In this document: positions 6,108 to 11,650 of the stretch, in pieces
Position numbering within the stretch: position 1 is the stretch's first letter
Layout of the letters: every line of letters begins with the position of its first letter
Origin: Actinomycetes bacterium
GTDB lineage: Bacteria; Actinomycetota; Actinomycetes; Actinomycetales; Dermabacteraceae
Reading direction: 5' to 3'
Assembly: GCA_023389045.1 (NCBI GenBank)
Contig: JAEWEZ010000057.1
Location: forward strand, 1 to 11,650
DNA: 11,650 bases
Made by a program: the position numbers and the translations under genes
The notes under the pieces: model-generated
What the model was told of the DNA's origin: nothing
Seen by the model: the letters and a program-made list of their open reading frames with translations, nothing else
The model's database searches: none

Positions 6108-6899
6108 ATGGACGTCGTGATCGTCCCCGATGAAGCTGCCGGCGCCCGTGTCGTCGCAGACATGATCCAGGAGACCCTCACCGCACCGCGCGAGGGCCGC
6201 CCCGTGCTCGGGCTCGCCACCGGATCGTCCCCGGTCGCTGCCTACCGCGAACTCGTGCGCCGCCACCGTGAAGAGGGGCTTTCCTTCGCTGGTGCCCGCG
6301 TCTTCATGCTCGACGAATACATCGGTCTGCCGCCCGGGCATGAGCAGTCCTACCACCGCTTCATCCGCGAGAACCTCACCAGCCACGTCGATATCGACGA
6401 TGCGATGGTGCAGTCCCCGCGCGGCGTGTCGAAGGACCCCGCGGCAGAAGCCCGCCGCTACGACCTGTCCATTGCCGCCGCCGGGGGAGTGGACCTCCAG
6501 CTCCTCGGGATCGGTGCCAACGGCCACATCGCCTTCAATGAGCCCGGAAGCTCGCTGGCCTCCCGCACCCACCCCGTCTGGCTCACCGAACGCACCATCC
6601 ACGACAACGCCCGTTTCTTCGAGTCCGAGGATGACGTTCCCGTGCAGGCCCTCACCCAAGGCCTGGAGACCATCCGCGAGGCCCGTCGGATCGTGCTGAC
6701 CGCCACCGGCGAGCACAAGGCTGAAGCCATTGCCGCCATGGCGGAAGGCCCTGTCTCGGCGCGTTGTCCGGCGAGCTGCCTGCAGCTGCATCCGGATGTC
6801 ACGGTGGTGGTCGACGAAGCCGCCGCATCGCGCCTTGAACTGGCTGACTACTACCGCTACCAGCGTCGGATGAGCGAGAAGGCCCGCAGCGAGAAGTGA
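6108..6899 (+). CDS. nagB: Glucosamine-6-phosphate deaminase
   Basis: NagB converts glucosamine 6-phosphate to fructose 6-phosphate and ammonia, the step that brings N-acetylglucosamine and chitin-derived sugars into glycolysis. The 263-residue length is typical. Motifs: LGLATGSSPVAAYREL (34-49) binds the sugar phosphate; VFMLDEYIGL (65-74) carries the proton acceptor D69; GIGANGHIAFNEPGSSL (134-150) carries H140 and E145. N138 replaces the Asp141 of E. coli NagB, as is usual in Gram-positive enzymes. SCLQLHPDVTVVVDEAAAS (224-242) is the conserved C-terminal segment. The gene has no nagA or PTS gene beside it here. It is preceded by a strong terminator and a repeat-bearing leader, so it is transcribed separately from ndh. 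The identity is firm. Confidence 0.95.
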   Translation: MDVVIVPDEAAGARVVADMIQETLTAPREGRPVLGLATGSSPVAAYRELVRRHREEGLSFAGARVFMLDEYIGLPPGHEQSYHRFIRENLTSHVDIDDAMVQSPRGVSKDPAAEARRYDLSIAAAGGVDLQLLGIGANGHIAFNEPGSSLASRTHPVWLTERTIHDNARFFESEDDVPVQALTQGLETIREARRIVLTATGEHKAEAIAAMAEGPVSARCPASCLQLHPDVTVVVDEAAASRLELADYYRYQRRMSEKARSEK

Positions 6900-6935
6900 C
6901 CGGAGAGTAAGCGGTCCCACACTCCTCAGCGTGTT

Positions 6936-6941
6936 TATAGT
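6936..6941 (+). promoter_or_regulatory. Possible -10 element before the purine permease (TATAGT)
   Basis: TATAGT is close to the TATAAT consensus and lies 47 bp before the permease ATG. The region 17 bp upstream (GGTCCC) is a poor -35. A second candidate, TAGCAT at 6976-6981, lies exactly 7 bp before the ATG and would give a leaderless transcript. Confidence 0.4.
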
Positions 6942-6975
6942 GCGGCGGTGGCGCCATCTGCGCCCCCGCTGCCGC

Positions 6976-6981
6976 TAGCAT
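6976..6981 (+). promoter_or_regulatory. Alternative -10 giving a leaderless permease mRNA (TAGCAT)
   Basis: TAGCAT followed by 7 bases and then ATG fits the leaderless geometry. No Shine-Dalgarno precedes this ATG. There is no recognisable -35, so it competes with TATAGT at 6936-6941. Confidence 0.3.
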
Positions 6982-6988
6982 CCGATAC

Positions 6989-8491
6989 ATGCAGACCGCT
7001 CCCGCATCCCCCGCGCCCTCCGGCGCCTCCTCATCCCCCTCCTCCCCGTCGGGCCTTGACCGCTTCTTCTCGATCACCGAGCGCGGTTCCACCATCGGCC
7101 GTGAAATCCGCGGTGGCCTCGTCACCTTCTTCTCGATGTGCTACATCGTGGTGCTGAACCCGCTGATCATCGGCACCGTGCAGGACTCGACCGGCAAATA
7201 CCTCGGCGGGGGAGACGCCCCCAATCTCGCCGCCGTTGCGGCGGGCACCGCGCTCGTCGCCGGCATCCTCAGCATCCTCATGGGTGCCTGGGCACGCTTC
7301 CCGATGGCGCTTGCCGCCGGCCTCGGCCTGAACGCCTACCTCGCCTACTCGGTGGTCTCCCTGCCTGGGATGACCTGGGGCGGAGCCATGGGCCTCGTGG
7401 TCATCGAGGGTCTGCTCGTGCTGGTTCTCGTGCTCACCGGTTTCCGCAAAGCCGTCTTCGACGCGGTGCCGCCGTTCATGAAGACCGCGATCGCCGTTGG
7501 CATCGGCCTGTTCATCGCCTTCATCGGCCTGTACAACGCCCGCTTCGTCACCACCGCCACCGGCACCCCGGTGCAGCTGGGTAACAGCGGCTCCCTGATC
7601 GGCTGGCCCACGCTTGTCTTCGTTGTTGGCCTGCTGCTGATGTTCGTGCTCTGGGTGCGCCGCGTTCCCGGCGCTATCTTCCTCTCGATCGTTGTCGCGA
7701 CCGTCCTGGCGATCGTGATCGAGCAGGTGGTCAAGGTCGGTGCCTTCGTCGCCCCCGGCGGTGACACCCCGGCGAACCCCTACGGCTGGTCGATGAACGT
7801 CCCCACCATCACCGAGTTCCCGATCCAGCTTCCCGACTTCGCGACCCTCTTCACCGTTGACCCGCTCGGCGCCCTGCACGCCGTGGGTGTTGTGGGCGTG
7901 CTCGTGATCGTCTTCTCCCTCATGCTTGCTGACTTCTTCGACACCATGGGCACCATGGTCGGCGTGGCGAGCGAGGCCGGCCTGGTCGATGAGAAGGGCG
8001 ATATCGAGGGCGCGCAGAAGATCCTCATCGTGGACTCCCTGGCGGCAACCGCCGGTGGCCTCGGTGGCGTCTCCTCCAACACCTCCTTCGTGGAATCCAC
8101 CTCGGGTGTGGCCGAGGGTGCCCGCACCGGTCTCGCAGCGATCGTGACCGGCTGCGCCTTCCTGGTGGCCACCTTCGCCGCGCCCCTCGTGGCGCTCGTG
8201 CCCTATGAGGCAGCAACCCCGGCGCTGGTCATGGTCGGCTTCCTGATGATGACCCAGATCACCGACATCGACTTCACCGATCTGGACAAGGCGATCCCGG
8301 CCTTCCTGACGATCATCCTGATGCCCTTCGCCTACTCGATTACCGTGGGCATGGGCGCCGGCTTCCTCATGTACGTGCTGATCCGCGTGGTGCGCGGTAA
8401 AGCACGGGAGGTGCACTGGCTGATGTACGTGGTCGCGGCGCTGTTCGTGCTGTACTTCCTGCGTGGAGCAATCGAGGGCATGCTGCTGTGA
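6989..8491 (+). CDS. NCS2 family (AzgA-type) purine permease
   Basis: This is an inner-membrane transporter of the nucleobase-cation symporter-2 group, AzgA branch (COG2252), whose known members take up hypoxanthine, guanine or adenine with protons. It is 500 residues. Residues 1-22 are a Ser/Pro/Ala-rich cytoplasmic tail. The family start ITERGSTIGREIRGGLVTF (29-47) precedes about a dozen hydrophobic segments. The substrate-site segments ADFFDTMGTMVGVA (314-327) and SNTSFVESTSGVAEGARTGL (363-382) are the AzgA hallmarks; the acidic residues in them (D315, E369) align with those thought to bind purine. The preferred base cannot be read from sequence. Its stop overlaps the GTG start of a MarR-type regulator, so the two form an operon. 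The ATG has no Shine-Dalgarno, and codon use is strongly C-ending. Confidence 0.92.
   Translation: MQTAPASPAPSGASSSPSSPSGLDRFFSITERGSTIGREIRGGLVTFFSMCYIVVLNPLIIGTVQDSTGKYLGGGDAPNLAAVAAGTALVAGILSILMGAWARFPMALAAGLGLNAYLAYSVVSLPGMTWGGAMGLVVIEGLLVLVLVLTGFRKAVFDAVPPFMKTAIAVGIGLFIAFIGLYNARFVTTATGTPVQLGNSGSLIGWPTLVFVVGLLLMFVLWVRRVPGAIFLSIVVATVLAIVIEQVVKVGAFVAPGGDTPANPYGWSMNVPTITEFPIQLPDFATLFTVDPLGALHAVGVVGVLVIVFSLMLADFFDTMGTMVGVASEAGLVDEKGDIEGAQKILIVDSLAATAGGLGGVSSNTSFVESTSGVAEGARTGLAAIVTGCAFLVATFAAPLVALVPYEAATPALVMVGFLMMTQITDIDFTDLDKAIPAFLTIILMPFAYSITVGMGAGFLMYVLIRVVRGKAREVHWLMYVVAALFVLYFLRGAIEGMLL
8474..8478 (+). promoter_or_regulatory. Ribosome binding site of the MarR-family gene
   Basis: GAGGG lies 9 bp before the GTG at 8488, inside the permease reading frame, and supports the overlapping start. 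Confidence 0.5.
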
Positions 8492-8919
8492 ACATTGAAG
8501 AGGTCGCCGCTGATCTGCGCCGCACGCTGTTGGTGAGCGCGCGTATCCTGCGCTCCCACACGGCGTCGGAGTACCTCACGGCGCCTCAGTTCTCGGTGCT
8601 CGCCTTCCTGTACCGACGGGGTGAATCGACGCCCTCGCAGGTGGCTGCCTTCGAGCATGTCTCTGCTCCGGTGATGAGCCGCATGCTTGACCGGCTCGAG
8701 CAGTCGGGCTGGGTGCAGCGCCGCCAGCATCCGGAGGACGGCCGCCAGGTGCTTGCGAGCCTGACGGACCAGGGCCGTGCGCAGGTGGAGCAGTGTCGCC
8801 GTGAGCGCGACCAGTGGCTGCGGGAACGCCTAGCGGATGCCGATGAGCGGGAACTCGCCCTGATTGCGGAGGCGAATGAGGTGCTGGTGCGGCTGCTGCT
8901 GCGCACACCGCCTCACTGA
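8488..8919 (+). CDS. MarR family winged-helix transcriptional regulator
   Basis: MarR proteins are dimeric DNA-binding repressors or activators that usually respond to small ligands. The 143-residue protein has an N-terminal dimerisation helix (1-25), TAPQFSVLAFLYRRGESTPSQVAAFEHV (31-58) leading into the recognition helix SAPVMSRMLDRLEQSGWV (59-76), and the winged loop RRQHPEDGRQVLASLTDQG (78-96) with the conserved D-x-R arrangement. A C-terminal helix bundle (97-138) completes the dimer interface. It starts at a GTG overlapping the TGA of the purine permease, so it is translationally coupled to the permease and likely senses or controls something linked to purine uptake; that is inference from position. 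Some MarR proteins (HucR, PecS) bind urate, but this protein lacks the long N-terminal extension of those. Its target is unknown. Confidence 0.9.
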   Translation: MNIEEVAADLRRTLLVSARILRSHTASEYLTAPQFSVLAFLYRRGESTPSQVAAFEHVSAPVMSRMLDRLEQSGWVQRRQHPEDGRQVLASLTDQGRAQVEQCRRERDQWLRERLADADERELALIAEANEVLVRLLLRTPPH

Positions 8920-8980
8920 CTCGCTCCCGCTTCGCCCCGCCTCGGCGCGCACCGTGGGCGGGTGTGCGTTCACGCTCCAT

Positions 8981-9011
8981 CCCGTCGGCCCAGTGCATTC
9001 CCCGTCGGCCC
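8981..9011 (+). repeat. Two copies of CCCGTCGGCCC downstream of serC
   Basis: Identical 11-mers lie at 8981-8991 and 9001-9011, 20 bp apart. They are the exact reverse complement of GGGCCGACGGG at 10280-10290 in the repeat cluster on the other side of serC. Confidence 0.75.
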
Positions 9012-9028
9012 CATGACCGCTACCACTC

Positions 9029-9063
9029 AGCCCCCAGGGCGCCATCCGGTGCTCCTGGGGGCT
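9029..9063. terminator. Hairpin between the convergent marR-type gene and serC
   Basis: The arms AGCCCCCAGG (9029-9038) and CCTGGGGGCT (9054-9063) pair perfectly, and GCGCC (9039-9043) with GGTGC (9048-9052) extends the stem to 15 bp with one bulged T and an ATCC loop. It sits midway between the two convergent stops. Only a short TTAG follows on the plus strand, so it is a weak intrinsic terminator or a transcript-end stabiliser. Confidence 0.65.
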
Positions 9064-9092
9064 TAGTCGTTCTGTCGTCGGGTGCGAGGGCG

Positions 9093-10256
9093 TCAGTGAG
9101 AGGCGAGGGCGTCGAGAACGTAATCGAGCATCCCGATTAGCGCCGCCACATCCTCCTCCGGAACCGCGGGGAAGGTCGCGATCCGCAACTGGTTCCTGCC
9201 GAGCTTCCGGTATGGCTCGATATCCACCACCCCGTGCCGGCGCAGCAGAGCGCAGAGGGCAGCGGCGTCGATGCTCTCGGCCAGATCAATCGTCGTGACC
9301 ACCTGGGAGCGGGCGGACGGATCGCTCACGAACAGAGAGGTCTCCTCGCGATGCTCAGCCCAGATGTGCAGCATTCCGCTGCAGGCGCGCGTGCGCGTAT
9401 CAGCCCATGCCAGGCCACCGCGCTCCAACAGCCACTCAATCTGCTCGGCCATCAGTAGTAACGTTGCGATTGCCGGGGTGTTGAGGGTCTGATCCTTGCG
9501 GGAGTTATCGAGCGCAGTGCTGAGGGACAGAATCGAGGGCACCCAACGATTCGTATCCCGCTCCAGGCGCTCGGCGCGCTCCACGGCGGCGGGGGAGAGA
9601 GCCGCCAGCCACAGCCCGCCATCGGAGGCGAAGCATTTTTGCGGGGCGAAGTAGTAGGCGTCGGTTTGGGAGATGTCCACGGCGATGCCACCCGCAGCCG
9701 AGGTTGCATCCACGAGCACCAGCTGATCGGGCCTTGCCCCGTCGGGTCGATTGACGGGAAGCATGACCCCGGTGGAGGTTTCGTTGTGGGGCCAGGCGTA
9801 GCAGTCCACCTCGCCGCTTGCCTGGGCGCAGGCGGCCTGGCCGGGTTCAGCCCAGATCACCTGCGGGTCCTGCAGGAAGGGAGCAGCCGTCGTTTCGGCC
9901 GCGAATTTGGAGGAGAACTCGCCGAGCACAAGATGCTGGCAGCGTTCCTCGACCAGGCACAGGGCCGCGATATCCCAAAAAGCGGTGGAACCACCGTTGC
10001 CGAGCGCAATCTCGTACCCCTCGGGCAGGTCGAAGAGGCTGTGCAGGCCTTCTCGAACCCGCCGCACCAGGTTCTTGACGCCGGATTGCCGATGGGAGGT
10101 GCCCATGGTGTCGCTGCCGGCAGCATGGAGCGCTGCCATCTGCGCGGGACGAACACGGGAGGGTCCAGAACCGAAGCGTCCATCGGCCGGACGGAGATCA
10201 TCAGGGATGGTGATGGCGCTCAGCGCATCGGCGCCGCGGGGCTGTGGGCTACTCAC
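9093..10256 (-). CDS. serC: Phosphoserine aminotransferase
   Basis: SerC is a PLP enzyme that transfers the amino group of glutamate to 3-phosphohydroxypyruvate, the second step of serine synthesis; it can also serve pyridoxine synthesis. The protein is 387 residues and belongs to the actinobacterial type (M. tuberculosis SerC is of similar length). Motifs: IPDDLRPADGRFGSGPSRVR (17-36), TMGTSHRQSGVKNLV (50-64), ALGNGGSTAFWD (84-95), and the PLP lysine K207 in YYFAPQKCFASDGGLW (201-216). RIATFPAVPEEDVAALIGML near the C-terminus is also typical. The open frame runs far upstream, but the GTG at 10256 (minus strand) is chosen because AAGGAGAG lies 5 bp before it and the family similarity starts just after it; upstream is a low-complexity repeat. 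It is divergent from menG and convergent with the MarR-type gene. Confidence 0.94.
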   Translation of the reverse strand: MSSPQPRGADALSAITIPDDLRPADGRFGSGPSRVRPAQMAALHAAGSDTMGTSHRQSGVKNLVRRVREGLHSLFDLPEGYEIALGNGGSTAFWDIAALCLVEERCQHLVLGEFSSKFAAETTAAPFLQDPQVIWAEPGQAACAQASGEVDCYAWPHNETSTGVMLPVNRPDGARPDQLVLVDATSAAGGIAVDISQTDAYYFAPQKCFASDGGLWLAALSPAAVERAERLERDTNRWVPSILSLSTALDNSRKDQTLNTPAIATLLLMAEQIEWLLERGGLAWADTRTRACSGMLHIWAEHREETSLFVSDPSARSQVVTTIDLAESIDAAALCALLRRHGVVDIEPYRKLGRNQLRIATFPAVPEEDVAALIGMLDYVLDALASH

Positions 10257-10261
10257 GGGTG

Positions 10262-10269
10262 CTCTCCTT
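10262..10269 (-). promoter_or_regulatory. Ribosome binding site of serC
   Basis: Read on the minus strand this is AAGGAGAG, ending 5 bp before the GTG at 10256. It decides the serC start within a frame that stays open for more than 1 kb further upstream. Confidence 0.8.
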
Positions 10270-10282
10270 GCCGGGAATGGGG

Positions 10283-10372
10283 CCGACGGGATGGTGCCGA
10301 CGGGCTGGGTCCGACGGGTAGACCCGGCGGGTAAGTCCGACGGGGTAGTGCCGACGGGGTGGGCCCGACGGG
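10283..10372. repeat. Seven-copy 13-14 bp tandem repeat (CCGACGGG core) between serC and menG
   Basis: CCGACGGG begins at 10283, 10297, 10311, 10337, 10351 and 10365, and the variant CCGGCGGG at 10324, giving periods of 14, 14, 13, 13, 14 and 14 bp. Spacer bases are G/T/A-rich with consensus near nTGGTG. CCGGGAATGGGG at 10271-10282 looks like a decayed eighth copy. The array fills about half of the divergent serC/menG gap and probably overlaps regulatory sequence of serC. Confidence 0.9.
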
Positions 10373-10487
10373 AATGGAGTGTGCCGGCCGCTCCCCACCG
10401 TCTCACGTCTACATCCTGCGGCGCAGAAGTAGGCACATGATGGGAACGATGCGGAGGAATACGTCCGGGCATGGGAAGATCAGAGGC

Positions 10488-11204
10488 ATGAGCCGTGCCG
10501 ATCTCGAGAAGAAGCCGTACGACGTGGCGGGGATGTTCGACAGCATCGCCCGCCGCTATGACGTGATGAACGACGTGGCGGCCCTGGGCCAGGTGCGTCT
10601 GTGGCGCACGCTGATGGTCGAGGCCCTCGAGACCGGTGCCGGGCAGACGGTGCTTGATCTTGCAGCGGGGACGGGAACGTCCAGCGCCGCGATTGCAGCC
10701 ACGGGTGCTCGGGTGGTGGCAGCGGACTTCTCGCTCGGGATGATGCAGGAGGGCCGACGCCGCGGCGTGCCGGTGCCGTTTGTCGGTGCGGATGCGGAGC
10801 ACCTTCCCTTTGCTGATGACAGCTTCGATGCCGCGACGATCTCCTTTGGGCTGCGCAATGTGCAGCATCCGCGCCGGGCGCTGGAGGAGATGGCGCGGGT
10901 GGTGCGTCCGGGTGGGCGCATCGTTGTTTGCGAGTTCTCCACTCCCACCTCTCCGCTTCTTCGCACCGTGTATGAGCGTTACCTGCTGCGGGCGCTTCCT
11001 GCGGTGGCGAGCCGTCTGGCCACGAGTGCAGACGCCTACGACTATCTGGCCGAGTCGATTCTTGACTGGCCCGATCAGCGGGAGCTGCGTGAGTGGTTCC
11101 GCGAGCTCGGACTGGTGCACTGCCAGTACCGCAATCTCTCGGGTGGCATCGTCGCGCTGCACCGGGGGACCATCCCGGAAAAAATCAGCGGCAAACCTGC
11201 ATGA
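10488..11204 (+). CDS. menG: Demethylmenaquinone methyltransferase (UbiE/MenG family)
   Basis: MenG methylates demethylmenaquinone with S-adenosylmethionine, the last step of menaquinone synthesis, at the membrane surface. The 238-residue protein shows SRADLEKKPYDVAGMFDSIA (2-21), RRYDVMNDVAALGQVRLWR (22-40), SAM motif I VLDLAAGTGTSS (55-66), the acidic motif II residue D80 (VVAADFS), the GADAEHLPFADDSFDAATIS region (100-119), the UbiE signature FGLRNVQHPRRALEEMARVV (120-139), RPGGRIVVCEFSTP (140-153) and AYDYLAESILDWP (183-195). The frame is open upstream, but ATG 10488 is chosen since MSRADLxKKP is the usual start in actinobacteria; the Shine-Dalgarno is weak (GGGAAG at 10473-10478). It is divergent from serC and followed by rRNA operon promoters. 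Confidence 0.94.
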   Translation: MSRADLEKKPYDVAGMFDSIARRYDVMNDVAALGQVRLWRTLMVEALETGAGQTVLDLAAGTGTSSAAIAATGARVVAADFSLGMMQEGRRRGVPVPFVGADAEHLPFADDSFDAATISFGLRNVQHPRRALEEMARVVRPGGRIVVCEFSTPTSPLLRTVYERYLLRALPAVASRLATSADAYDYLAESILDWPDQRELREWFRELGLVHCQYRNLSGGIVALHRGTIPEKISGKPA

Positions 11205-11291
11205 CCCGCGCCTGACCAGGGGAAACGCGAGCGACAGGGCACCGAGATGGAGGATGTGTCGCAGGACACGCGAAAAAGACCCCCTCTCGGC
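11205..11291 (+). other. Gap between menG and the rRNA promoters
   Basis: I see no gene here. GTGTC-GCAG-GACAC (about 11253-11266) is a small hairpin followed by GCGAAAAAG, which gives no U-tract on the plus strand, so menG has no clear intrinsic terminator before the rRNA promoters. Confidence 0.4.
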
Positions 11292-11320
11292 TTGACCCAC
11301 CCTAGAGGGCTGCGTAAAGT
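11292..11320 (+). promoter_or_regulatory. Upstream rRNA operon promoter P1 (TTGACC - 17 bp - TAAAGT)
   Basis: The -35 TTGACC (11292-11297) and -10 TAAAGT (11315-11320) are 17 bp apart and near consensus. CCCTCT (11282-11287) and AGAGGG (11304-11309) form an inverted repeat around the -35. The sequence TTGCCCCGGAG follows 9 bp after the -10. Confidence 0.75.
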
Positions 11321-11453
11321 ATTTCCTCGTTGCCCCGGAGAAACGGGAAAGAGGAGCGGAGAAATCCACTCCGAATCGGAATCGAAAAACCGGGCGACAT
11401 GACAACCGAAGAATGACCGAAAAACGAAGAGGCGCAGATCACAAGCCCTCGAG

Positions 11454-11483
11454 TTGACTCGGATGTTCGAAACCCGCTAAGTT
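11454..11483 (+). promoter_or_regulatory. Downstream rRNA operon promoter P2 (TTGACT - 18 bp - TAAGTT)
   Basis: The -35 TTGACT (11454-11459) and -10 TAAGTT (11478-11483) have an 18-bp spacer, as in many actinobacterial rRNA promoters. TTGCCTCGGAG follows at 11491-11501, matching 10 of 11 positions with the sequence after P1. The leader then continues with no reading frame. Confidence 0.75.
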
Positions 11484-11489
11484 ATAGGG

Positions 11490-11650
11490 GTTGCCTCGGA
11501 GCGAGGAACGAAAAGTTCTGACCGACGATGTGCGCGTGTTGCTTGATATCTCAATAGCGTGTCTGTTTGTTGATGCCATATTTTTTGTTTGGCATTGATG
11601 GATGACTGACGGATGTCAGTTGTTTGTTTATTGCTAGGATTTTTCATGTT
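11490..11650 (+). other. Leader of an rRNA operon, 16S gene beyond the window
   Basis: After P2 the sequence becomes AT-rich and matches the layout of Micrococcales 16S leaders. At 11537-11562 lies TGTTGCTTGATATCTCAA followed by TAGCGTGT, a variant of the widespread element TGTTGTTTGAGAACTCAA that includes boxA for antitermination. ATGCCA/TGGCAT (11573-11578 and 11590-11595) forms a hairpin with a T-rich loop, and ACTGAC-GGAT-GTCAGT (11605-11620) a second one. The mature 16S start is not reached. The identity is from known leader architecture, not from any rRNA bases. Confidence 0.8.

Noticed and set aside
7031..8416. Long open frame on the minus strand opposite the purine permease
   Set aside because: Its His/Glu/Asp-rich composition is the mirror of the hydrophobic permease codons; the plus-strand protein is clearly the real one.
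10359..10487. Upstream extension of the menG frame
   Set aside because: It would translate the end of the repeat array and has no family similarity; MSRADLEKKP is the normal start of the family.
10257..11405. Upstream extension of the serC frame to about 770 residues
   Set aside because: The extension runs antisense through menG and the repeat array; the GTG at 10256 has a strong Shine-Dalgarno and SerC similarity begins just after it.
11571..11597. T-rich hairpin in the rRNA leader as a terminator
   Set aside because: The T run is in the loop and not after the stem, and it lies within an rRNA leader where antitermination is expected.

Overview
The window is high-GC, with housekeeping genes packed on both sides of short intergenic regions. 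Its gene order and protein signatures point to an actinobacterium, probably of the order Micrococcales. The best order evidence is the run mazG - eno - divIC/ftsB-like - DUF501 - ppx, which matches the Mycobacterium tuberculosis block Rv1021-Rv1026 except that no lpqU-like gene lies between mazG and eno. SerC is of the actinobacterial type, and the rRNA leader at the right edge has the form usual for Micrococcales. I could not name the genus with confidence.

Layout. (1) 1-558: the 3' end of mazG. (2) 633-4217: eno, a DivIC/FtsB-type division protein, a DUF501 protein and an exopolyphosphatase (Ppx/GppA family), all on the plus strand; the last three are tightly packed. (3) 4218-5827: a regulatory gap with a clear promoter, an apparently leaderless type II NADH dehydrogenase (ndh), and a strong two-hairpin terminator region. 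(4) 5828-6899: a leader carrying a 13-bp tandem repeat, followed by glucosamine-6-phosphate deaminase (nagB). (5) 6900-8919: an AzgA-type (NCS2) purine permease translationally coupled to a MarR-family regulator. (6) 8920-10256: a hairpin between convergent genes, then serC on the minus strand. (7) 10257-10487: the serC/menG divergent gap, filled with seven copies of a 13-14 bp repeat. (8) 10488-11204: menG (ubiE-type methyltransferase). (9) 11205-11650: two tandem strong promoters and the leader of an rRNA operon whose 16S gene starts beyond the window.

The genes cover central metabolism (enolase, serine synthesis, amino-sugar catabolism), respiration (NDH-2 feeds electrons to menaquinone and MenG makes menaquinone), nucleotide hygiene and salvage (MazG, purine permease), polyphosphate/ppGpp metabolism (Ppx) and cell division. 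I found no phage genes, transposases, CRISPR arrays, toxin-antitoxin pairs or defence systems. No previously undescribed protein system is evident. The points worth a second look are non-coding: two unrelated short tandem-repeat arrays in regulatory gaps, an 11-mer recurring around serC, a palindromic element over the ndh promoter, and a terminator-like hairpin inside the first codons of the division gene.
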